Assembly: GCA_031002005.1 (NCBI GenBank)
Contig: CM061919.1
Coordinates: 219,912,739-219,976,738, forward strand
Direction: 5' to 3'
Source of the DNA: Vandiemenella viatica
Taxonomy: Eukaryota; Arthropoda; Insecta; Orthoptera; Morabidae
DNA length: 64,000 nucleotides
Shown here: one piece after another, positions 55,640-64,000 of the stretch
Layout: each line of letters starts with the position of its first letter
Position numbering within the stretch: the first letter of the stretch is position 1
Position numbers and translations under genes: made by a program
The notes under the pieces: model-generated
Seen by the model: the letters and a program-made list of their open reading frames with translations, nothing else
Database searches by the model: none
Told to the model about the DNA's origin: nothing

Positions 55640-57060
55640 GTCAATAAGTGTTTATCAGTAACATCCAACAAATCAGCCGTCCTCCTTTCCATACCCCCCC
55701 CCCCCCCAACAACTGAATTTGATACCCAAAACCTGTTTTCCAGAGATACACCATATTCAAGCAACAATCTAACAAAGATTTTGTAACACAATTTCCTTGC
55801 TTCACTGGTACATCCCTCAGCCACTCTCTCCAAAAAATGGAGATCCCTGACATATCTCGCAACCACCTACCATCAAATGGCAATCCAATATTGTTACAGT
55901 AATGGTCACCAAAATGCAAATCCTTCCCCACTTTATAATCATAACAAAAACTTTTAGTTTCTTAACTGTGTACTTAATAATCTGAACCCATCTGACATTC
56001 GCCTTCATTCTTTGTTGATCCACCCAGCATAGTATCCTGGTACAGATCCCTCTGGTAATTGTTCAGTCCCCTCTCATACTAGCCTCCTTATAAAACATTA
56101 AATTAGGGTTACCAGACGTCCCGTTATTTAGCTCTCTGTCCCCGGACAGATTTCGTCCCCGCAAAGTCCCCGGATTTTTTACTAATTTTTAATCTAGCGA
56201 TACTTTTTTAAAAGCCCTGATTTGCTAATGCATTCGTTTAAAGAAAGAAATAAATAAATGAAAAATCTTCTTTAAAGGAATTTGTGTCAAAAAATAAAGT
56301 AGATGGATAAAATGAATCCAGTGTTGGTGTATGCTCAAGATGGAATGAAGTTTATTAACATTTTTCTAACAAAATGGTCCCATACGTTCAGCTTCGCAAG
56401 TTAGTACAACTGTCTTCATGGAAATAACACATCTGTAGAGACTTATCTCATCAATGAATATGATGGTAACATCTCAAGAGCGTCAGAATGGGTACAGAAA
56501 TAGTTCAAGCTACACTAACTACTATATTAACAAACATTTCCACGACGTGCCAAGAATTTTCGGGCAGACAAGATCTTCTCAAGATGGTTAATTCTTCTGA
56601 GAAATACCAATGACATCAAGTTGGAGGTAAAATCAGGTACCATATCTTTTAAAATACAAAATATATAACTGATAAATATGTTTCTTTTAAGCTAACCCAA
56701 CCTTTAATCATATAACTTATAAAAGTGTACCGCATCATTAGGAAAAATGGCGAAAGCGTCCCGGATTTTGGTGAAAAAGTTCTGAAGCGCCCCCGGATTC
56801 GGAGAAAAAATTCTGGTAACCCTACATTAAATCCCCCACAAACTACCCTTCCTCTGACTGTAAACCTCAAAAACAAGCACACATCATAACAACGAACATT
56901 TGTCAATATGGTTTGAATGCCTTTCCAAATGGCACTCCCATTTAGACTTCCCGCCCTTTTGACACTACATTTCCTACCCTCATTCTTTGCAGTCCACTTA
57001 CCAAGAATTCCTACACCCAGTAACTCATCCTTGCATTCACTTCAAAGGTCATCACCATCA
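55640..57060 (-). pseudogene. Decayed LINE remnant split by a hAT element
   Basis: Minus-strand pieces MKANVRWVQIIKYTVKKLKV and RDLHFLERVAEGC, then LLLEYGVSLENRFWVS, align with the LINE at 14842-15090 (LIRYIDKKLKV, QVVGKSFKILHLLERAM). A 721-bp hAT lies inside (56104-56824). A C run lies at 55697-55708. Confidence 0.55.
56104..56824. mobile_element. Non-autonomous hAT element
   Basis: The 721-bp element has ends TAGGGTTACCAGA and TCTGGTAACCCTA and a perfect 8-bp target duplication CATTAAAT at 56096-56103 and 56825-56832. Subterminal GTCCCCGGA / TCCCGGATT words occur at both ends. No transposase is encoded. Confidence 0.95.
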
Positions 57061-57799
57061 TCATCCTTGTTTATTTTCATTGCGTAAAAGCATTTTCATT
57101 CTTATTACTATCCAATATTTTTTTGATGGTTGAACTCAAACACTTTCATTTAATTTCATGCACAGTGTGAAAAATTAACAACTCCTATACTGGAATTCTA
57201 TATTCAACTGAAGATGAAATACTTTTAATACATCAACTGAAGAACTACAAAATGCTGACCATGCTCACTCTATATAACCTAAAGAATCCTATTGAACAAA
57301 AGGTTTAAATAATTCCATGTAACGCTACATTTTAATCCTTTAAACCAAACTTTTTCAATCCGAGTACAAGTAAAATGTCAAAACTTACTCTATGGATCAC
57401 TCACTGACTTATATGGGCATCATGTTTTACCTATGTGTATATTATTAACATTTGAGACATACTGTAATTGCACAATTAAAACATAATAAATCTAAAAGTG
57501 TGTTCTGAATTACTACGGAAATATAGTTATGATATTGAGAGTGAATGATATACTAAACAGACTCTCGGTATTTATTAACCAAATGAATAACAATGTTATA
57601 CCTGCAGGACCACCAGCCCCTTCTTAGAGGACCACAAGTGACCTGCCGACCACAGGTTGAGAAATACAGTTTTAAATGATTATTATTATTATTACTGGGA
57701 CCCTTCGTTCCCTAGTTAGACACCTTAACCAATGAGCCACTAGATCACTTGTGCTAGTAGTAATGTCATAATGCTGCTGCAGTTAATGATGTGGTGTTT
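57061..57799. other. Unassigned sequence with a SINE-like patch
   Basis: At 57680-57745 the reverse strand has TGGCTCATTGGTTAAGGTG, an A-box-like head, and a poor B box. It is too short to assign. The rest is AT-rich. Confidence 0.35.
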
Positions 57800-58346
57800 T
57801 ATTACCAAGGCCCTGTCTTCTTTTCCCAATCCTCATTCTAAATCTTCTACCAGCATCAGCAGTATACACCTTGTACATGTCCATAATTCTTTCCACCTGC
57901 ATTGCAATGATTTCATTTATAAATTAGTTACTGATTGCATCCTTTGATAATTTCTTCTGACAGATCTAACTGCCCTCCTTTGCATCTCCTCCAACTCTGT
58001 GGCCCTACATCATCCCACAACATCCTAGCAAGGACCTGACCAAAGTTCTGAAACCCTTTCTTTTTTTTTCTCCAGTATGTCCTATCATTTTCAATAGATG
58101 CAATTTCAGAACTCTCTCACAACTTTCCTGCTCAGTTTAGCTTACTGATATTTCTACGTATTCAATTTTATTCCTCCAACAAGTAACTACTCTTCCACTG
58201 AATAATCATTTTAAAAAAAACCTTTATTTTCCTATCTGTGTAGACCTACCTACTATGTTGATTCTTCTTAACTATTATCCACATGACTAGATGTTCTGTC
58301 TAGATCCTTTTCTATTTGCTCACAATCTTCTCTCAATATAAATCTA

Positions 58347-59486
58347 CACTGAAGAGCCAAAGAAACTGTACACCTGCCTATCGTGTAGGGCTCCCGCGAG
58401 CACGCAGAAGTGCCGCAACATGACGTGGCATAGACTCGACTAATGTCTGAAGTAGTGGTGGAGGGAATTGACACCATGCATTTTGCAGGGCTGTCCATTA
58501 ATCCGTAAGAGTACGAGGGGGTGGAGATCTCTTCTGAATGGCACATTGCAAGGCAACCCAGATATGCTCAATAATGTTCATGTCTGGGGAGTTTGGTGGG
58601 CAGCATGGTGTTTAAACCCAGAAGAGTGTTCCAGGATGTGTGGGGTATCGCATTGTCATGGACATGAATGAATGCAGGTGATCAGCCAGGATGCGTACGT
58701 ACATGTCACCTATCAGAGTTGTATCTAGACGTATCAGGGATCCCATGCACTCCAACTGCATGCGCCCCACACCATTACAGAGCCTCCACCAGCTTGAACA
58801 GTCCCCTGCTGACATGCAGGGTCCATAAATTCATGAGGTTGTCTCCATTCCCATTCACGTCCATCCACTCGATACAATTGGAAACAAGACTCATCAGACC
58901 AGGCAACATGTTTCCAATCATCAACAGTCCAATGTGTTGACGGGCCCCGGCGAGGTGTAAAGCTTTGTGTTGTGCACTCAGCAAGGGTACATGAGTGGGC
59001 CTTCGGCTCCAAAATCCCATATCGATGATGTTTCGTTGAATGGTTTACACGCTGACACTTGTTGGTGTCCAGCATTGAAATCAGCAGCAAGTTGTGGAAG
59101 GTTTGCACTTCTGTCACATTGAACGATCCTCTTTAGTCATCATTGGTCCCATTCTTGCAGGATCTTTTTCTGGCCGCAGCGATGTCGGAGATTTAATGTT
59201 TTACCGGATTCATAATATTCACGGTGCACTTGTGAAATGGTTGTACGGTAAAATCCCCACCTCATCGCTATCTTGGAGATGCTGTCACACATCTCTCATG
59301 CACCGACTATCACTCACTTAAATCATGATAACCTGCTATTGTAGCAGCAGTAACCAATCTAACACCTGCGCCAGACACCTGCTGTCTTATTTAGGTGTTG
59401 CCAATGGCAGTGCTGTGCTCTGAGTGTTTACGTATCTCTGTTTGCATACGCATGCCTATACCAGTTTCTTTGGCTTTTCACTGAAT
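58347..59486 (-). mobile_element. Tc1-like element, decayed
   Basis: The left end CACTGAAGAGCCAAAGAAACTG follows a TA (58345-58346). The right end CAGTTTCTTTGGCTTTTCA is its imperfect complement, with the terminal bases altered (about 59482-59486). The span is about 1.14 kb. The sequence strongly recalls a Tc1 family that I associate with orthopteroid insects. I cannot verify that here. Confidence 0.85.
58560..59320 (-). pseudogene. Tc1 transposase pseudogene
   Basis: The frame 59117-58734 has DDWKHVAWSDESCFQLYRVDG (first catalytic Asp in SDES), then WEWRQPHEFMDPACQQGTV and GGGSVMVWGACSW. The region that should carry the second Asp and the final Glu of the DD34E triad (58700-58560) is damaged by deletions. 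The N-terminal DNA-binding region (59320-59120) is in other frames. Confidence 0.82.
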
Positions 59487-60000
59487 TACACAGCATTACA
59501 TTGGCAGCAAACAGCCATGAACAGTAATGGTAAACACTAGCCTGTTCTCGTTTTCATCTCCCTTGATCTTACTTTAACCACTTTGAAGCATTGCTTACTA
59601 CTCCTTAAGAATTCCACCACCTAGCTGGATATCCCAAAAGTCTTAACCTCATTCACAATCATTTTATTGCTAACTCTGTCAAATGATTTAGAAAGATCTA
59701 GTAGCACTCTATCTACTTAGCCTCCCTTGTCAATTTTAACTGAATTCCACGTTGCTGACTTACAAACCACTTTTTTCTCCACTAGATTTTCCCACTGTAA
59801 CTGGCTGCAAAACACTCCATCAGCTTGCCCACCACTGAAGTCAAACCAATAGATCTATAGTTCTGAACCCAATTTTTCCCTCCTGCCTTAACTAAGGATA
59901 TTACCACTAGAGCATGGGCCCAACCTTAATTAAATTAAATTAAATTGAAACCCTCTCCCCAAATGTTTTGGAATGCCAAAGGCTTTAGAGTAAATTTAGT

Positions 60001-61859
60001 CAAGATGACATTGAGAATTCAGGTTAGTTCTAGATTGTGATACCACTATTGCCACTTTTCTCCATGCGGACTACAACGATGTAAACACTTCTGTCAACAT
60101 AGTTTATGACATCACACTGTTGCCGTGTATGAAGCATACATTGAGTGGGCAGCTAAAAATTTTACTAAGAGGAACTGCATGGAAAAAAGTTTTTTTTTTT
60201 TCTGGCGGGGGACCAAAAAAAAAAAAATTATTTCCATAAATTTATATGACAAGAATTAAAAAAGTTTCTACAGTTCTAGAGTTAAATTCTTCTGTATATT
60301 TCTATGCCTACATGCCAAAATTATATGCACATTTACAAGTAACAGTAAAATAATCTGCAGTTTGCCAATAAAACATCAAACATCTTGACATTTCAGCATC
60401 TCTCTGTAGCAAAAAGTCACAAGCAATTTAATGCTAGCAAAATATCATGGCTTAATGATGGATACATCTTGTAATGTTGAATCAATAGAAGAAATAGAGA
60501 GCTTTTGTTGTAAGCAAATACCTTATTTTTATAACGTTTACAATTATTTCTCTTGGTCCATGCCACGTCACATCACATCCTAACCGAAAGTTCTAGGTAG
60601 AAAACAACCGTTCAGGTTGCTATGATCCAGCTACTGACAGTTGTACTATAAGTAAGTGTTTACAGCATTGTAGAGTTATCATGATCTATATGTCACAAAA
60701 CCGATTGGCTTAATTTTAGGCAACGATGAAAACTAGACTTTATAGAATAGATGAATGAGCATATGGCATCCATATTACAGAAAACATCACGTTTCTATGT
60801 CAATGCCATGAGTGAGATTTGTAAACAGGCATTCAAGTTCGGGTACACTGATCTAGAAATACATGGATGAACTTAATTCTAGATAAAGATACCACTAACA
60901 TTGTAAATTAAGATAACTGATATAAATCGTTATAGATATATTACATTTGGCTTGTCCTTGCCTGAGAAAATTTCAATTTTTCAAGCAGGTCATATGACAC
61001 ATTTGCAGCTACCTGCGTTTTCAATATGGAAATAATGACATAAGTAACAATGGTAATTTGTGTTTACATCATTGTGCCTGAGGCAGAAAGGAGTGGTAGC
61101 GGTATCGCTTTCTAGAATTAACCTAAGAATTCCAGTCGCGTGAAACCCATTCACTCACTAAATTAACACAACTTATTAAGTTACGAGTCTGATAATCATT
61201 TAAGTCACACACAACATCTCTAGTAAATGGGCTACATTATAATATAAATATAAATAAGTCATCAAGGAATATTGAGTTAAGTTAATATCGCAATAGATGA
61301 CATCATAACTATATTTAATGCACGTGTGATAACAGATTCGATTTTCTAGCCCTAATCGTCTCAGAATGTGTGGACAGCTTGAAATGCAGCCTGGGTCAAG
61401 ATAAACTAAAATTCTTTTTGTTTACTTTTAATAAGGCATGAGGAATTTCGTTTTATTAGTAGTAATTTCAGCTGCTTTCATGTCACCGTGTTAAATTCGT
61501 CTTATATTGCGATGTAAACTACTACCGAAATATTTTCAAACATTGCTAACTCCTTAGTGAATGTTATAGCGGAATCGTCATGTCCAGCAGACCCATAATA
61601 TAGTGACCTAAATGCTTAAAGTGCAAACGGACAACTTAACAAATTAAGCATGTAAATACTAAATTCTTAACTAAGATGAACATTCTACTTATAAAATCTG
61701 TTCATAGCTTACACAAACAGATGATCTCAGCACATGTGAATGATGTGAATTACTAGTACCAGAGACAATATAATACCGAAATTTGTTTACTGCATGGAGG
61801 AAGGAATATATTGAGAAGAAATAACGCCAATCCAGTGAAACCCCATAAAAAAAACCCTC
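60001..61859. other. 1.9 kb without recognised genes
   Basis: AT-rich. Adjacent T and A tracts flank TCTGGCGGGGGACC at about 60190-60228. No element or exon is supported. The non-coding first exon of RPF1 could lie here, but I cannot identify it. Confidence 0.35.
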
Positions 61860-61865
61860 ATCTTC

Positions 61866-61968
61866 TACTACGCATGCGTGGTGATAACTGGCGGCCATAG
61901 GAACCCCAAAACATAGAGCTCTTTGCACTGTGAACTTTTAATTTTCTTATATTCTAAAGTTTTCTATA
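61866..61968. promoter_or_regulatory. Candidate promoter of the THAP gene
   Basis: TACGCATGCGTGG (61869-61881) contains an NRF1-like palindrome and GGCGGCCAT (61890-61898) resembles a YY1-type element. Both motifs are common in TATA-less promoters of housekeeping genes. They lie 70-100 bp before the ATG of the THAP exon. Whether RPF1 shares this promoter is unknown. Confidence 0.4.
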
Positions 61969-62039
61969 ATGCCTAGTTGTGTTGCATATAGTTGCACAAA
62001 CAGACAAGATAGGAAACAACCTGGAATAACGTTTCATAA
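61969..62039 (+). CDS. THAP-domain protein, first coding exon
   Basis: The exon starts ATG and reads MPSCVAYSCTNRQ, then DRKQPGITFHK, and reaches donor GTAAGT at 62040-62045 (phase 2). M-P-x-C with a second Cys five residues on, followed by an N-R and an 'ITFHK' end, is the hallmark of the THAP zinc finger (C2CH). THAP domains bind DNA and occur in transcription regulators and in P-element-type transposases. The exon break after TFH(K) is typical of host THAP genes. The rest of the gene is not visible to 64000, so the identity stays open. Confidence 0.8.
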
Positions 62040-62799
62040 GTAAGTCACATTATAATTATCGTTCTTGAAGTATATGATAGATAACTGCAACATTAGGACC
62101 TATCCTATAAATTTATTCATTGCTCTCAACAGGATCTCCAATTTTTGTTGGTATAGTGTAGACAATTAGCATATTTTACTACTTTGCACCTGAAAATCTA
62201 GCCTTTGTGTACACAAGCGCTGAAAGTTTAATTTAAGCGGGTGAACTTTACTTCGCGACACAGTGAATATGGTATTCTGCATCCTTTACTCATGTTTAAG
62301 TTTACGCTGAAAATGTGCGATGAAATTAATTGTGATAATTTGTGCTGTGCGAACTACTAAACGTGATGAAATAAACGTTGTTGTCCGAAATGTAGTTCGC
62401 CATGCATTTCTTGTGTTTAGGTGTGTCTACATAGTTTGATTTCGTATCGGCAATATTAATGGAAATCTTGGCAGGTTGAAATGCGGTGTGAACCAGAAGA
62501 GAACAAACAATTTATTTATCGTTAATAATTGTTAGCTTCTGATTTATGAATGCACTGGTTTTTCTAGCAAAATTATATAGGTCACTAACAGTACAATATC
62601 TTCGAAGTAAGCTCAGAAACTATGAGGTTTTTTGAAGTGTTAATTTTTAAAAAAGTTCTAAACGTTGACTTATGCTATTTTTAAAATTTCAGAAACAATT
62701 GTTTCTGTTTGTAAATATGTCTACAACTATTTATCTAGATCTTCAAATCTTTCTTCTCAATTACTACTTTTTTTTATCTCCCTTAGTTCTCTAGATATC
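62040..62799. other. Intron of the THAP gene, nothing recognised
   Basis: AT-rich sequence without recognised exons. A possible acceptor at 62690 leads only to short closed frames. Confidence 0.4.
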
Positions 62800-63270
62800 A
62801 ACTATCAAAAATTAGTTACAGGTATAGTTCCTTGTGCCTTTACTGACGTTTTTATCCTGGTCCAGGCCGCGTTAAGTGAGATATCGAAAAATTTTATTCC
62901 TTATCTTAGATTTGTATCGTCGTGATACATAAGAATTTATCATCAAATTTGATTTTGGTGAAATGTTTCTTCTGAATTTCAACCCAAAACACTTAATTTA
63001 TGAGACAGTACATCTCGAGAACTAAGCACGATATCAAAAAATTGTATTCTTCATTTTTGATGTGTCTCGTCGAGTTACATAATAATCCATCATCCAATTG
63101 CGGTGCAACGGATGTATTGTGATTTCCTTGAGGTTTTTGTGCCTTTTCCCCGTCTTTCTACGGCCAAGCAATATGGCTACCTCCCACCCCACTTCTGCCT
63201 ACCCGGTTTCACTCCAGCATATGGTGAAAGATCCTTGTGTCGTCTCCATATATTCCTTCCTCCTTGGTTA
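62800..63270 (-). repeat. Dispersed repeat, copy 2 (partner at 983-1590)
   Basis: Its reverse complement aligns with 983-1590 over most of its length. Matching words include GAACTATACCT, TTGAAATTCAGAAG, GTTCTCGAGAT, GCACCGCAATT and AGAAGTGGGGTGG in the same order. It is more compact than copy 1. Confidence 0.6.
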
Positions 63271-63486
63271 ACTGAATTCTCAAACTAATACTTGTCTCTG
63301 ATCTGAACAAAACCATTGTTTATTTTTATTTAATTATCAATCTTGTTACATGGATCCAATGGAGGAAGGAATATAGAGAGTAAATAACGCTAAATCTGTG
63401 TAAAGGAGGGTTTACACGGTTCACTTTTAACAATCACTCGGGACGAATGACTCGCAGTTAGAGTAAGGTGAATTAACTTTTGGTTT

Positions 63487-63630
63487 ACATTAAATTAAAA
63501 TGGAATGGAGCGCATGTTCCGGTGGCAATGTCCCTAAACACCCATCTTCCCCCCTTTCTGCATCCACCTAAATTTTCCCTTTACAAATTTTAACTTTAAA
63601 TTCTTTCAACGTTTTTGGCAAATTATACAT
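63487..63630 (-). repeat. LINE 3' end (AATTTAATT-tailed family)
   Basis: It matches 14083-14220 and 41255-41400: GGAGCGCATGTTCCGGTGGCAAT-like, split by mismatches, and TTTTAACTTTAAATTCTTTCAAC. Confidence 0.7.
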
Positions 63631-64000
63631 TTTTTTTTTTTTGTTGTTGATGCAACCTCCATCCCTTCCTATCCTGTGCTAACCTCTTCATTTCTACATA
63701 CCCCATACAGCCCACGTCCTCAATTATCTGCTTCATATATTCTAATCTCTGTCTTCTTCTACAGTTCTTACCTTCGACTGTTCCCTCCACTAACGAATTA
63801 ACCAATCCAGCATATCTCAAAATATGACCTACCAGCCTTTCTCTTCTTTCTGTAAGCTTCTTCCATAAACTTCTTTTCTCATCCATCATTTCCAAAACTT
63901 GTTCATTTCTTACTTTGTCTGTCCACTTAATTTTCAGCATTCTTCTGTAGCACCACATTTCAAATGCTACAATTTTCTTACTTTCCGGTATTCCTAGAGT
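63631..64000 (-). pseudogene. LINE C-terminal fragment with poly(A), runs off the window
   Basis: The minus-strand frame 63958-63623 reads MWCYRRMLKIKWTDKVRNEQVL, split by one change from the usual pattern, then RRERLVGHILRYAGLVNSLVEG and NCRRRQRLEYMKQI. This is the typical end of RTE-type LINE proteins. A poly(T) at 63631-63642 is the complement of its poly(A) tail, so the 3' end is complete and inserted into or next to the older LINE end at 63487-63630. The 5' part lies beyond 64000. Confidence 0.75.

Larger units (their letters stand above)
57800..60000 (-). pseudogene. Decayed LINE RT region split by a Tc1 element
   Basis: On the minus strand, about 59900-59560 gives NYRSIGLTSVVGKLMECF and later KAFD-like and GGKNW blocks, the early RT motifs of a Jockey/CR1-type LINE. 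Beyond the Tc1 element, 58170-57900 has fragments of the post-RT region. Many stops are present. Confidence 0.55.

Noticed and set aside
1..64000. CRISPR arrays, bacterial operons, rRNA genes
   Set aside because: No short regularly spaced direct repeats, ribosome binding sites or rRNA sequence were seen. The splice sites and transposons show eukaryotic DNA.

Overview
The window looks like animal nuclear DNA, most likely from an insect with a large, repeat-rich genome. The evidence is spliced coding exons with GT/AG junctions, introns of 5.7 to 24 kb, tRNA-derived SINEs, LINEs, hAT, mariner and Tc1 DNA transposons, a Gypsy-type LTR element and many Penelope-like elements (PLEs). The mix of PLEs, mariners and a Tc1 family that I associate with orthopteroid insects suggests a polyneopteran. 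That assignment is a guess. No bacterial operon, rRNA, true tRNA or CRISPR is visible.

Two host genes can be supported. The first is RPF1 (ribosome production factor 1, a Brix-domain protein of 60S subunit assembly) on the minus strand. Its four coding exons (49067-49290, 42424-42589, 18062-18286 and 12015-12335) join in phase to give a complete 311-residue protein, spread over 37 kb. The ATG exon has a splice acceptor upstream, so a non-coding first exon lies further upstream. The second is the first coding exon (61969-62039, plus strand) of a THAP zinc-finger gene, which runs out of the window, with a candidate promoter just before it.

Nearly everything else is mobile DNA. Downstream of RPF1 (1-12 kb) lie a hAT-like element, a Cys-rich GIY-YIG PLE with inverted ends, a CR1/L2-like LINE split by a young Gypsy deletion derivative (LTRs 433-434 bp, TSD GATGT), and a PLE tail. 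Intron 3 (12.3-18.1 kb) holds a LINE split by a SINE, a PLE-type mini-element split by a hAT MITE, and a mariner carrying another mini-element. Intron 2 (18.3-42.4 kb) holds a near-complete Penelope-like element, SINEs, a roughly 10-kb I-type LINE, a 4.3-kb hAT inserted into that LINE (8-bp TSD), and a decayed mariner. The hAT carries about ten copies of a ~184-bp satellite. Intron 1 and the upstream region hold further PLE copies, a mariner with a 474-bp internal tandem duplication, LINE copies broken by a hAT and by a Tc1 element, and a dispersed repeat.

The most interesting signal is a recurring hammerhead-ribozyme-like motif in the PLE tails and in three tiny elements (183-234 bp) with 10-14-bp target duplications. 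The order is a short stem I, CUGANGA, a stem II hairpin, GAAA, a palindromic or near-palindromic 4-nt stem III, then the stem I partner. Stems I and II differ in sequence between copies but stay paired. The tiny elements begin with an inverted copy of their own 3' end, the same layout as a 653-bp truncated Penelope copy at 53.1 kb. They resemble animal retrozymes, that is, non-autonomous ribozyme elements moved by PLE machinery.
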